Of a stretch of DNA of 64,000 bases, positions 55,866-64,000 are shown piece by piece. Made by a program: the position numbers and the translations under genes. The stretch comes from Campylobacter concisus (GTDB lineage: Bacteria > Campylobacterota > Campylobacteria > Campylobacterales > Campylobacteraceae). The stretch spans positions 496,001 through 560,000 of the forward strand of contig NZ_PPCE01000009.1 of the NCBI RefSeq assembly GCF_002913715.1, given 5' to 3'. The notes under the pieces were generated by a model that was not told the origin of the DNA, ran no database searches, and saw only the letters and a program-made list of their open reading frames with translations. The first letter of the stretch is position 1. Every line of letters begins with the position of its first letter.

Positions 55866-56920
55866 TGAAAATAGAAGCAAATACCCTTCAAGAGGCATTT
55901 CAAAAAGCAGCCGAGCAGCTTAACTGCTCAGTAACTCAGCTTGATATAAAAGTTTTACAGCATCCAAGCAGTGGTTTTTTGGGATTTTTTAAAAGAAGTG
56001 CGATCATTGAAGCAAGTTTAGAAAATCAGCCAAAACCACAACACAAGCCAAAAAATGATAAAAATTTTGTTAAAAAAAATGATGAGAACGAGGCTATAAA
56101 AGAGGATAAAAAGCAAGCTAAAAAACACGATCATAGTGATAAAAAGCGAGGCTCTAAAAAACATAGAGATGAAAAAAGCGAAACTAAATTTGAGCAAAAA
56201 GAACATAAAAATGAAAAGTCAAATTTAAGTGAAAAAAATGAAGCTCTAGCTAAAGATGCGTTTGCTCAAAAGAGTGAAGAAGAAGCTGAACCAGGATATG
56301 TGATAAAGAGACTTGACGGGCCAAAAGAAATAAAGGAGCCACAAGCTAGTAAAAGTGCTCCTAAAAATATCCTAGATACTTCAATCATCGAAAATTTTAA
56401 CCAAACTGATGAAGATAGTGCGGCTCAAGCTTTACAAAAAGAAGAAAAAGCAAGAATCGACTTTGATAAAATTTTACCTGAGATCAAAGATGGCATAAAC
56501 CGTCTTTTTAAGGCAAGTTGTTTTGATATTAGTAAAATTGAAGTTAGCAAATTTGACGATGAAACGGTGCTTATAGAGCTTGATGGAGCTGATGCGGCTC
56601 TACTTATAGGTAAAGAAGGTTATAGGTATAAAGCGATATCTTATATGCTTTATAACTGGCTAAACTCAAAATACAACCTTGCTATCCGCCTTGAAATCGC
56701 GCAATTTTTGCAAAATCAAGAAGCGATGATGGATCAATATCTAAATGGCGTGATCGAGCGTGTGCAAAATAGTGGCAGAGCACAAACAAAGCCACTTGAT
56801 GGTGTTTTAGTTAAAATCGCGCTTGAGAAACTTCGCGAGAAATTCCCAGATAAATATGTCGGCATAAAAAGTGGCAATGACGGCAAATTTGTCGTCGTAA
56901 ATGACTTTTTCAAAAAATGA
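55865..56920 (+). CDS. jag: Jag (KhpB-like) RNA-binding protein
   Basis: A 351-residue protein with an N-terminal Jag-N domain (1-50, with [13 protein letters not shown]), a long low-complexity Lys/Glu/Asp linker (about 55-195), then a KH domain (about 215-275, [13 protein letters not shown]) and an R3H-like end. KhpB/Jag proteins bind RNA and in Gram-positives affect cell division. It overlaps yidC by one base and mnmE by four. The linker is longer than in many relatives. Confidence 0.85.
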   Translation: MKIEANTLQEAFQKAAEQLNCSVTQLDIKVLQHPSSGFLGFFKRSAIIEASLENQPKPQHKPKNDKNFVKKNDENEAIKEDKKQAKKHDHSDKKRGSKKHRDEKSETKFEQKEHKNEKSNLSEKNEALAKDAFAQKSEEEAEPGYVIKRLDGPKEIKEPQASKSAPKNILDTSIIENFNQTDEDSAAQALQKEEKARIDFDKILPEIKDGINRLFKASCFDISKIEVSKFDDETVLIELDGADAALLIGKEGYRYKAISYMLYNWLNSKYNLAIRLEIAQFLQNQEAMMDQYLNGVIERVQNSGRAQTKPLDGVLVKIALEKLREKFPDKYVGIKSGNDGKFVVVNDFFKK

Positions 56921-58242
56921 GTGAAACTATCGCAGCCCTTGCCACAGCTTATGGCATCGGCTCAGTTTCTATCGTAAGGCTTAGCGGCAAGGACGCCCTA
57001 GCTATCTCTTTAAAACTCCTTAAACTTTCAAATTTAGAGCCAAGATATGCAAAACTAGCTAAAATTTACTCCCTTGATGATGAAATTTTAGACGAGGGCA
57101 TCGTTATATATTTTAAAGCTCCAGCAAGCTTTACAGGAGAGGATATCGTTGAGTTTCAAACTCATGGCGGCGTGATGGTGAGCGAGAGAATTTTAAATGA
57201 GCTAATAAAGGCTGGCGCAAGGCTTGCAATGCCTGGCGAGTTTAGCAAGCGAGCATTTTTAAATGGCAAGATGGATCTAGCTAAGGCTGAGGCTATGCAA
57301 GGGCTCATTACTTCAAAAAGCGAGATCGCTGCTAAAATTTTGACCCGCCAGATGCAAGGCGATCTTAGTAAATTTGTAAGCGAGATCAGAAGCGAAGTGG
57401 TCAAAACTCTTGCTTTTGTGGAGACGATGATTGATTATGCTGATGATGATCTGCCTGCAAATTTACTAGAGCAGACCAAGCAGATGCTTTTAAAAAATAG
57501 CGAGAAACTAGAGCGTATAGCCACACTTAGCGAGCAAAGAAGAGGGCTAATAGATGGCTTTAAGATTGCCATCGTTGGTAAGCCAAATGTTGGCAAAAGC
57601 TCCATTTTAAACTCGTTTTTGGCATACGAGAGAGCGATCGTTAGCGACGAGGCGGGCACGACCAGAGATAGGATAGAAGAAAATTTCAAGATCGGCTCAC
57701 ATCTAGTTCGTATAATAGATACCGCTGGCATCAGAAAAGATGCTGGAAGGATCGAGCAAATCGGCATAAACTACTCAATCTCGGCTATAAACGAGGCTGA
57801 CATTATCCTGGCTGTCTTTGACGGCTCAAATCCAAGCGATGAGCAAGACAAAGATATAATTAGGCTCGTTTCTAACTCAAGTAAAAAAGCCTTTTTTATC
57901 CTAAACAAAAGTGATCTGGCGTTTAAATTTGACATAGAGCTAGAGGGCGCTATCAAAATTTCAGCAAAAACCGATACGAGCGTAGTTTTAAAAGAGCTTG
58001 AGAGCTACCTCAAGACACAAGATACCGACGAGATCATGCTAAGCTCAAACCGCCAAATTTTAAGCTGTAAAGAGGCGAGTGAGGCTTTAAAAAGAGCCTT
58101 TTTGAGACTCAGCGAAGAGGAGCTAGAAATTTTCGCTTACGAGCTAAATAGTGCAATAAAGGCGCTTGCAAGCATCACAAAGCCATTTGAGAGGAGTGAA
58201 ATTTTAGACGAGATGTTTAGCCATTTTTGTTTAGGAAAATGA
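56917..58242 (+). CDS. mnmE: tRNA modification GTPase MnmE
   Basis: MnmE (TrmE), 441 residues, makes 5-carboxymethylaminomethyl uridine at tRNA wobble position 34 with MnmG. N-terminal folate-binding domain with [15 protein letters not shown] domain [25 protein letters not shown]; the C-terminal motif is C438-L-G-K441 (usually CIGK). Its start overlaps jag by 4 bases. Confidence 0.96.
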   Translation: MSETIAALATAYGIGSVSIVRLSGKDALAISLKLLKLSNLEPRYAKLAKIYSLDDEILDEGIVIYFKAPASFTGEDIVEFQTHGGVMVSERILNELIKAGARLAMPGEFSKRAFLNGKMDLAKAEAMQGLITSKSEIAAKILTRQMQGDLSKFVSEIRSEVVKTLAFVETMIDYADDDLPANLLEQTKQMLLKNSEKLERIATLSEQRRGLIDGFKIAIVGKPNVGKSSILNSFLAYERAIVSDEAGTTRDRIEENFKIGSHLVRIIDTAGIRKDAGRIEQIGINYSISAINEADIILAVFDGSNPSDEQDKDIIRLVSNSSKKAFFILNKSDLAFKFDIELEGAIKISAKTDTSVVLKELESYLKTQDTDEIMLSSNRQILSCKEASEALKRAFLRLSEEELEIFAYELNSAIKALASITKPFERSEILDEMFSHFCLGK

Positions 58243-58282
58243 TAGTTTTTTGGTTAAAATTTTCATTTTTTAAGGAGATACG

Positions 58283-58870
58283 ATGAAAATTTTACTTATA
58301 AATGGCGGTAAAAAATTTGCCCACTCAGATGGCAGATTAAATCAAACACTTCACGACCTTGCGTGCGAGAAGCTCGCGAAAATGGGTTATGAGGTAAAGC
58401 AAACCGTGATAGATCATGGCTATGATATAGAGGCTGAAGTCGATAAATTTATATGGATGGACGCAGTAGTTTGGCAGATGCCAGCTTGGTGGATGGGTGA
58501 GCCTTGGATAGTTAAAAAATATATCGATGAGGTCTTTACCGCAGGTCATGGCAAGCTTTATACGAGCGATGGCAGACACAGGGTCGATCCAACTAAAAAC
58601 TACGGCAAGGGTGGCTTGCTAAATGGCAAGAATTTTATGCTAAGCCTTACTTGGAATGCCCCAGCTGAGGCATTTAGCGATTCAAATGAGTTTTTTGATG
58701 CGCGTGGGATTGATGGGGTTTATTATCATTTCAGAAAGGCAAATGAGTTTTTGGGCATGAAGCCACTTTCATACTTTGTCTGCTACGATGTTATCAAGAT
58801 GCCAGATGTGCCAAGATATCTAAAAGAGTACGAAGCGCATCTTGAAAAAGTTTTTAAAAATACGAAATAG
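58283..58870 (+). CDS. mdaB: NADPH:quinone reductase MdaB
   Basis: A flavodoxin-fold quinone reductase of 195 residues, which protects against oxidative stress by two-electron reduction of quinones. Matches MdaB: LLINGGKKFAHSDGRLN for flavin phosphate, VVWQMPAWWMGEPW in the middle and LTWNAPAEAF later. AAGGAG lies 7 bases before the ATG. It ends before a terminator. Confidence 0.9.
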   Translation: MKILLINGGKKFAHSDGRLNQTLHDLACEKLAKMGYEVKQTVIDHGYDIEAEVDKFIWMDAVVWQMPAWWMGEPWIVKKYIDEVFTAGHGKLYTSDGRHRVDPTKNYGKGGLLNGKNFMLSLTWNAPAEAFSDSNEFFDARGIDGVYYHFRKANEFLGMKPLSYFVCYDVIKMPDVPRYLKEYEAHLEKVFKNTK

Positions 58871-58905
58871 AAATTTAAAATAGAAACAAAACTGCAAATA
58901 TAAAT

Positions 58906-58957
58906 AAAAGTGGCAATAAAATAGCTACGAGCTAGGTTTGAAAATTTTGCCACTTTT
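58906..58957 (+). terminator. terminator after mdaB
   Basis: AAAAGTGGCAA pairs with TTGCCACTTTT, an 11-bp stem with a 30-base loop, followed by TATTGC. The rest of the gap to purL (58958-59141) is AT-rich with no gene; I see no purine riboswitch. Confidence 0.65.
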
Positions 58958-59141
58958 TATTGCTATGCTAGTTAAAATAAAACACTGGCATAAATTTTAA
59001 AATGCTAATATAAAAAGGCCTTATCAAAGTAGGCAAATTTCTCTCAATAATGCTTTATTCTACTAAATTTCAAAAGGCTTTTTAGTAACTTTTTATAAGC
59101 AAGATTGTAAAATGGCTTAAAATTCTTAAAAGGTTACATCA

Positions 59142-61331
59142 ATGGATAAAGCTACCATACAAGCACATAAAATCAGCGACGAAGAGTATGAGGAGATCTT
59201 AAAAATTTTAGGACGCGAGCCAAATTTACTAGAGCTTGGCATATTTTCAGCGATGTGGAGCGAGCACTGCAGCTACAAATCAAGCAAAAAATACCTAAAC
59301 GGCTTTCCGACAAAGGCGCCTTGGGTCATCCAAGGACCTGGTGAAAATGCCGGCGTCATCGACGTTGGAGACGGGGTTGCTGCTGTGTTTAAGATGGAGA
59401 GTCACAACCATCCAAGCTTTATCGAGCCGTTTCAGGGCGCTGCAACTGGCGTTGGTGGAATTTTAAGAGATGTCTTTACGATGGGCGCAAGAGTCGTTGC
59501 AAATATGAACTCGCTTCGTTTTGGCGAGATAAGAGGCGAAAGTGAGCTGGCTAAAAAACATAGATATCTACTAAAAGGAAGTGTTGCAGGTATCGGACAC
59601 TATGGCAACTGCATGGGTATCCCAACGATCGGTGGCGAAACTACCTTTGATCCTAGCTTTAATGGCAACATCCTAATCAACGCTTTTGCGCTTGGTCTTT
59701 GCAAAAGTGATGAAATTTTCTACGGCAAGGCTGAAGGTGTGGGCAACCCAGTCATTTACGTGGGTTCAAAGACCGGTAGAGACGGACTTGGTGGCGCTGT
59801 GATGGCGAGCGATAGCTTTAACGACGAGAACAAATCGCTTCGTCCAACAGTGCAGGTGGGTGATCCATTTGCTGAGAAGCTGCTCATGGAAGCTTGCTTA
59901 GAGCTCTTTAAAAAAGACTACATCATCGGCATCCAAGATATGGGTGCAGCTGGGCTAACAAGCTCTAGCTTTGAGATGGCGGGCAGAAGCGGTAGTGGTA
60001 TGAAGATGTATCTAGACTGCGTGCCGATGCGCGAAGTTGGTATGACGCCTTATGAGCTAATGCTAAGCGAATCTCAAGAGCGCATGCTAATATGTGCAAA
60101 AAAAGGCTATGAGCAAAAGGTGCTTGAAATTTTTAGAAAATGGGATCTTGATGCTGAGATCATCGGCGAGGTCACAAGTAGTGGCGTGATGCAGCTTTAC
60201 TGGCATGGTGAGCTTGCAGGCGAAATCCCTATCGGCCCACTTAGCGAGGCAGCTCCGGTGCTTGATCGCCCAGTTGCACGTCCAAAATACCTTGATGAGA
60301 TTGCAAATTTAAAAATTCCAAATAATGTTGATAATAAAACTGCATTTTTCAAGCTTTTAAAAGAGCCAGAGGTACTAAATAAAAGCTTTATCTACGATCA
60401 ATACGACGCAAATATTCAGACAAATACTATAAAACAGCCTGGTCACTTAGGCGCTGCAAGTATTAGAGTAAAAGGCACTAAAAAGGCCGTCTCTATGGCT
60501 GCGCAGTGCGATCCTAGAGCAAATTTTGTTGATCCAAAAATAGGCGCTGCAAGAGCTGTCGCTGCAGCTGGCAGAAAGGTCGCGATGAGCGGCGCTGTGC
60601 CACTTGCGATCACCGACTGCCTAAACTACGGCAATCCGCAAAATCCAGAGGTTATGTGGCAGTTCAAAGAGGGATGTGAAGGCATAAAAGAGGCTTGCCG
60701 TGAGCTAAATACGCCAGTTGTTAGCGGCAACGTGAGCCTTTATAACGACACTGACGGCGTTAGCGTCTATCCAACGCCAGCCATCGTCACGGTTGGTGTA
60801 AATGAGGACGCAAATTTAAACCTAAAAAGCACATTTTTAAGCGAGGGTAGGGCGATTTACTTGCTTGGCGAGACAAGTGGAGAATTTGCAGCTTCTCTTT
60901 ACGCAAAGGCGCTATTTAACGTGGTTGGCGGTAAGCTAAAAGAGGTTGATTATAAAGCTGAGCGAGCCCTTTGGGACCTAGTGATAGAGGCAAATAAAGA
61001 GCAAATTTTAGAGTTTGCAAATAGCGTAGGTGTGGGCGGTCTTGCTATCACGCTGGCAAAAATGGCTAGCATCTCAAACATCGGCGTAAATTGTGAATTG
61101 AAATTTAAAGAGCCAAATTTCATCTTTGATGAGAGCTTTTCAAGAGCGGTTGTAGGTGTGAAAGACGAGGCTAAATTTGAAGCGCTTGCGGCTAAATTTG
61201 GTGTGAAGTTTGAAAAGATCGGCGTTAGCGGAGGCAAGAGATTTAAGCTAAATGATATAGATGAGAGCTTAGAGGACGTAAGAGAAATTTATCTAAATGA
61301 GTTTGCAAAAATCGTAAAAAAGGAGGACTAA
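59142..61331 (+). CDS. purL: phosphoribosylformylglycinamidine synthase subunit PurL
   Basis: The small form of FGAM synthase subunit II, 729 residues, acting with PurQ and PurS in step 4 of purine synthesis. [13 protein letters not shown] with the catalytic His, [10 protein letters not shown] and [13 protein letters not shown] are complete, and the second half repeats the AIRS fold ([12 protein letters not shown]). It is followed after 3 bases by the Clp-fold gene. Confidence 0.96.
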   Translation: MDKATIQAHKISDEEYEEILKILGREPNLLELGIFSAMWSEHCSYKSSKKYLNGFPTKAPWVIQGPGENAGVIDVGDGVAAVFKMESHNHPSFIEPFQGAATGVGGILRDVFTMGARVVANMNSLRFGEIRGESELAKKHRYLLKGSVAGIGHYGNCMGIPTIGGETTFDPSFNGNILINAFALGLCKSDEIFYGKAEGVGNPVIYVGSKTGRDGLGGAVMASDSFNDENKSLRPTVQVGDPFAEKLLMEACLELFKKDYIIGIQDMGAAGLTSSSFEMAGRSGSGMKMYLDCVPMREVGMTPYELMLSESQERMLICAKKGYEQKVLEIFRKWDLDAEIIGEVTSSGVMQLYWHGELAGEIPIGPLSEAAPVLDRPVARPKYLDEIANLKIPNNVDNKTAFFKLLKEPEVLNKSFIYDQYDANIQTNTIKQPGHLGAASIRVKGTKKAVSMAAQCDPRANFVDPKIGAARAVAAAGRKVAMSGAVPLAITDCLNYGNPQNPEVMWQFKEGCEGIKEACRELNTPVVSGNVSLYNDTDGVSVYPTPAIVTVGVNEDANLNLKSTFLSEGRAIYLLGETSGEFAASLYAKALFNVVGGKLKEVDYKAERALWDLVIEANKEQILEFANSVGVGGLAITLAKMASISNIGVNCELKFKEPNFIFDESFSRAVVGVKDEAKFEALAAKFGVKFEKIGVSGGKRFKLNDIDESLEDVREIYLNEFAKIVKKED

Positions 61332-61334
61332 GAG

Positions 61335-62387
61335 ATGTTTTCTAAAAAGGCTCAAAAAGCAAGCGGGGAAAAGGAAGTAGAGCAAAACGAGAAAAAGGGC
61401 GTGGCAAAACCGCCAGTGCTCTTTAGCGATACTCAAAATTTGATAAGTACGATCGAAAAAAGGCTAAATGCCCCTTTGATAACCTACTACAACTCAAACG
61501 CTGGTAGCGTTTGTGGCAACGATGCAAGTGCCATGTATGAAATTTTAAAGGGCAAAAAGATAGATACTGCTTATCTTTTTATAAAAAGTGATGGCGGAAG
61601 TGGTATTGCCGCTCTTAGGATCATCACTACACTTAGAAATTACTGCAAAAATTTAATAGCCCTAATACCTGCAAACTGTGCCTCGGCTGCTACTATGATG
61701 GCACTTGGCGCAAATGAGATCGTCATGGGGCCACTTGCCTATCTAACGCCTGTTGATACTTCACTAAAACACGAGCTTAGCCCGACAAACAAAGGTAATG
61801 AGCTTGTGAGCGTTTCGATGGACGAACTTAGTCGTGTGGTCAAACTTTGGAAAGAGCAAGATAAAGATAGGCCAAACGACACAAACCCTTATAATTCGCT
61901 TTATGAATATATTCATCCGCTAGTCTTTGGTGCGGTTGACCGTGCTAGCTCGCTATCGCTTAAGATTTGCACCGAGCTTCTTAGGTATCACATCGATGAT
62001 GATAAAAAGATCGCAGAAATTTCTGAAAGGCTAAATGGCGACTATCCAGCTCATGAATATCCGATCCTCTTTAGAGAGGCGCACGAGATCGGCCTTCATG
62101 TAAAAAAGATGGATGATGATCTAAATGAAATGCTTCAAGAGTTAACGCTACTTTACTCTGAGATGGGTCAGCGAGCTTTTACTGACTATGACGAAAATAG
62201 CTATCACGATAACAATATCGCAAACATCATTGAAACAAATGGCAAGCAAATTTATTATCAGATAGACAAAGACTGGTTTTACCGCCCTGAAGAGCGTCGC
62301 TGGAATGTGATGAATGACGAGAGCTCTTGGCGTAAAAACGAGCTAGTAAATGGCAAAATAAAAAACACCATCTATCACTTGTGGTAA
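61335..62387 (+). CDS. Clp-fold serine protease, SDH/SppA-like
   Basis: A 350-residue soluble protein with the ClpP/crotonase fold of the serine dehydrogenase proteinase family: FIKSDGGSGIAALRI gives the oxyanion loop, PANCASAATMMALGA holds the likely nucleophile Ser, and ANEIVMGPLAYLTPVD the next strand. The first 25 residues are Lys/Glu-rich and there is no signal peptide or clear membrane helix. Family members are linked to membrane-protein degradation, but the target is unknown. AGGAGG precedes the ATG. It lies between purL and a DjlA-like co-chaperone gene, 1 base ahead of that gene. Confidence 0.7.
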   Translation: MFSKKAQKASGEKEVEQNEKKGVAKPPVLFSDTQNLISTIEKRLNAPLITYYNSNAGSVCGNDASAMYEILKGKKIDTAYLFIKSDGGSGIAALRIITTLRNYCKNLIALIPANCASAATMMALGANEIVMGPLAYLTPVDTSLKHELSPTNKGNELVSVSMDELSRVVKLWKEQDKDRPNDTNPYNSLYEYIHPLVFGAVDRASSLSLKICTELLRYHIDDDKKIAEISERLNGDYPAHEYPILFREAHEIGLHVKKMDDDLNEMLQELTLLYSEMGQRAFTDYDENSYHDNNIANIIETNGKQIYYQIDKDWFYRPEERRWNVMNDESSWRKNELVNGKIKNTIYHLW

Positions 62388-62388
62388 T

Positions 62389-63123
62389 ATGTCTGGAGTC
62401 CTGTTTTTACTGATATTAGGCGGTGCGATATTTCTCTTTATGAATGTCCAAATAGGTAGTAACCGCAAGAAACAAGCAGATGTAGATGAGGCTAAATTTC
62501 TAGTCTCACTGCTTGCAAAAGTAGCTAAAAGTGACGGCAGAGTTAGCGAGCTAGAGGCTAGGCTGATCACTCAAGTGCTAGATGATCTAAGCCAGAAAGT
62601 TAGCGGCGTTAGCGGCGTGCGTGAGTATCTAAAAGAGGTTTATAAGAGCCAAAAAGAAAATGTAGATAACGCCTATGAAACCGCTAGAAACTACAAGAGT
62701 GCGTTTAATCTAAACTACGATATATGTGTCGCCAGACTCACATTTTTTCTAAATTTGGCTTATATTGATGGCGAGTTTAATGCAAGCGAGCAAGCTGTCA
62801 TTAGAAATATCGCTTATGGATTTGGCATTGACAAAGATACGCTTGATGAGATTATCTTTAAATTTGATAGCTTTTATGGCTCAAGATTTGAGGCAAATCC
62901 CGATGAAATGGTCCAAGAAAAAGATGCTTTTGAGGTTTTAGGACTTAGCAAAAATGCAAGTCTTGAAGAGGTAAAAGCTCGTTACAAAGAGCTTGTAAGG
63001 CAGTATCATCCTGATATCTTAATGGGTAGGGGCGAGAGTAAAGAGGTGATCGAGCGCTCAACTAAAAAGCTTCAGGAGATAAACGAGGCTTATGGGCGAT
63101 TAAAAGAGAAATTTGGAGTTTAG
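62389..63123 (+). CDS. DjlA-like membrane-anchored J-domain co-chaperone
   Basis: A 244-residue protein: an N-terminal membrane helix (3-19), a TerB-like helical domain (about 35-150, ending in AYGFGIDKD), and a C-terminal J domain (about 178-244) with the HPD motif in QYHPDILMG. It should deliver DnaK to the membrane. A DnaJ-like gene stands in this place in C. jejuni. It begins one base after the Clp-fold gene stop. Confidence 0.87.
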   Translation: MSGVLFLLILGGAIFLFMNVQIGSNRKKQADVDEAKFLVSLLAKVAKSDGRVSELEARLITQVLDDLSQKVSGVSGVREYLKEVYKSQKENVDNAYETARNYKSAFNLNYDICVARLTFFLNLAYIDGEFNASEQAVIRNIAYGFGIDKDTLDEIIFKFDSFYGSRFEANPDEMVQEKDAFEVLGLSKNASLEEVKARYKELVRQYHPDILMGRGESKEVIERSTKKLQEINEAYGRLKEKFGV

Positions 63124-63696
63124 ATGAAGAAATTTATTATTTTGCTGCTAGCAGTGGCTGGCTTTTGTAATGATTTTAAAGTGGTAAATATCGATGGAAA
63201 AGAGATAAAATTTAAGCTTACGCAAAGCGAGCTTTATCAAGATCAAAGATTAGTCATCAGCAACTACGATGTTAAAGATAGCAATGTGAGCATAATATTT
63301 GTCGACAAAGATGGCAACAAGAGCGACATTATGTCAGTTCAAGCAAAAAAATTAAATGAAATTAGTGAGTATATCTTTTCGTATGATCGCGGCATAAAGG
63401 TGATGAAATTTAGCTCGAAAAAGCCGATATGCGAGGCGCTTGAGAAAGAGGAGCCTATAAATTTAAGCGTATTAGATGCGAGATATTTTGACGGCAATCA
63501 AATTTCAAGCTATGCCTTTAGCGTTGATATTGTTGGTCAAAAGCGTGAAAACTTTGTAGAGAGAAAAGACTATTATATAGATGCAGCTGCAAATGTTATG
63601 GTTACGCTAGAAGCCTTATCGATAAAGAATATCGCAAAAGATATAAAAATGGGGCAGCTTCTGCTTGCAAAAGGTATGTGTTTAACAAAAAGATAA
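63124..63696 (+). CDS. hypothetical exported protein
   Basis: A 190-residue protein with an N-terminal signal peptide (about 1-15) and no membrane helix. The body is beta-rich at first (VVNIDGKEIKFKLTQ, VSIIFVDKDGNK) and then helical. Two cysteines (PICEAL and KGMCLTK) may pair in the periplasm. No family recognised. It starts on the base after the DjlA-like stop, so it belongs to the same unit. Confidence 0.65.
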   Translation: MKKFIILLLAVAGFCNDFKVVNIDGKEIKFKLTQSELYQDQRLVISNYDVKDSNVSIIFVDKDGNKSDIMSVQAKKLNEISEYIFSYDRGIKVMKFSSKKPICEALEKEEPINLSVLDARYFDGNQISSYAFSVDIVGQKRENFVERKDYYIDAAANVMVTLEALSIKNIAKDIKMGQLLLAKGMCLTKR

Positions 63697-63717
63697 AAAT
63701 TTAATAAAGGAGAAAAA

Positions 63718-64000
63718 ATGAGAGCATTGCTTAGCGTTAGCGATAAAGAGGGCATTGTAGAGTTTGCAAAGGGGCTAGAAGAGCTTGGCTGGCAGATACT
63801 TTCAACTGGTGGCACCTATAAACTTTTAAAGGCTGAGGGCGTCAAAGCCACTGAGGTTAGCGAATTTACGGCTTCACCTGAGATGTTTGAGGGCAGGGTA
63901 AAGACGCTTCATCCAAAGATACATGGTGGCATTTTGCATAAGCGCGACGACGCTACACACATGGCTCAGGCAAAAGAGCATGGTATCGAGGGCATAGACC
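63718..64000 (+). CDS. purH: bifunctional PurH, 5' end only
   Basis: The first 94 codons of PurH (AICAR transformylase/IMP cyclohydrolase), cut by the window end. [20 protein letters not shown] and STGGTYKLL, then [19 protein letters not shown], are the cyclohydrolase (MGS-like) domain signature. AAAGGAG precedes the ATG by 6 bases. With purL it makes a purine pair split by three non-purine genes. Confidence 0.95.
   Translation, partial: MRALLSVSDKEGIVEFAKGLEELGWQILSTGGTYKLLKAEGVKATEVSEFTASPEMFEGRVKTLHPKIHGGILHKRDDATHMAQAKEHGIEGID

Noticed and set aside
58871..59141. Possible purine riboswitch before purL
   Set aside because: I find a terminator for mdaB but no three-way junction or conserved purine aptamer core in the leader.
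1..64000. CRISPR array, tRNA or rRNA genes, tmRNA gene, insertion sequences
   Set aside because: No regular direct repeats with spacers, no cloverleaf sequences with CCA ends, and no transposase-like reading frame were seen. A short RNA gene could still be missed by eye.

Overview
This window is a stretch of core chromosome from an epsilonproteobacterium, almost certainly Campylobacter, and most like the C. concisus group. The evidence is an AT-rich composition with AT-biased codons, a porin of the Campylobacter major outer membrane protein type, a fused CcsBA haem exporter, a perfect sigma-54 promoter before flgB-flgC-fliE, and gene orders that match, from memory, the C. jejuni blocks pbpB-fliE-flgC-flgB, pepF-rep-truB-csrA-ispE, metK-lnt-yajC-secD-secF-leuS and rpmH-rnpA-yidD-yidC-jag-mnmE-purL-purH. 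The genus is well supported; the species is an inference. I saw no tRNA, rRNA, CRISPR array, insertion sequence or prophage.

Layout. 1-8916 (+): small envelope and stress genes (rhodanese, Dps, a probable flagellar co-expressed protein, a lipoprotein), the major porin, then cytochrome c and its maturation protein CcsBA with two small membrane proteins. 9005-12081 (-): flgB-flgC-fliE with the transpeptidase gene pbpB. 12144-19292 (-): one tight run pepF, an SspB-like gene, rep, truB, csrA, ispE, smpB and a TlpA-like lipoprotein. 19380-23430: sstT (-), metK (+) and lnt (-). 23403-36700 (+): a very compact run yajC-secD-secF-(membrane protein)-leuS-lptE-(diguanylate cyclase)-folC-mfd-(AAA ATPase)-magIII. 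36819-38280 (+): cysK-cysE. 38300-39967 (-): a small coiled-coil protein, an ion channel and rpmB. 40141-43711 (+): an HDOD protein, a STAS/CheX-like protein, rpe and a DnaQ-like exonuclease. 43818-51448 (+): a mosaic accessory zone with a neurotransmitter-type symporter, a GC-rich CAAX-type protease, prmC, a GC-rich split threonine/serine exporter, a very AT-rich pentapeptide-type membrane protein and ybgC. 51492-53392 (-): a periplasmic protein and a degenerate uracil-DNA-glycosylase-like protein. 53515-64000 (+): rpmH-rnpA-yidD-yidC-jag-mnmE, mdaB, purL, a Clp-fold protease, a DjlA-like co-chaperone, a periplasmic protein and the 5' end of purH.

How it fits together. Many genes serve envelope building: Sec translocation (YajC, SecD, SecF, YidC), lipoprotein acylation (Lnt), LPS export (LptE), division peptidoglycan (PbpB) and haem export with cytochrome c assembly. 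Others serve translation and its quality control (LeuS, TruB, MnmE, PrmC, SmpB, L28, L34, RnpA) and DNA repair (Mfd, Rep, MagIII). The observations I would look at first are the SspB-like ClpXP adaptor candidate in the same gene run as smpB, an intact rnpA with no ATG/GTG/TTG start (probable ATT start), an HDOD gene coupled to a STAS/CheX-like gene whose phosphatase residues are replaced, a channel with an altered selectivity filter, and an AT-rich pentapeptide-type membrane protein beside GC-rich genes.
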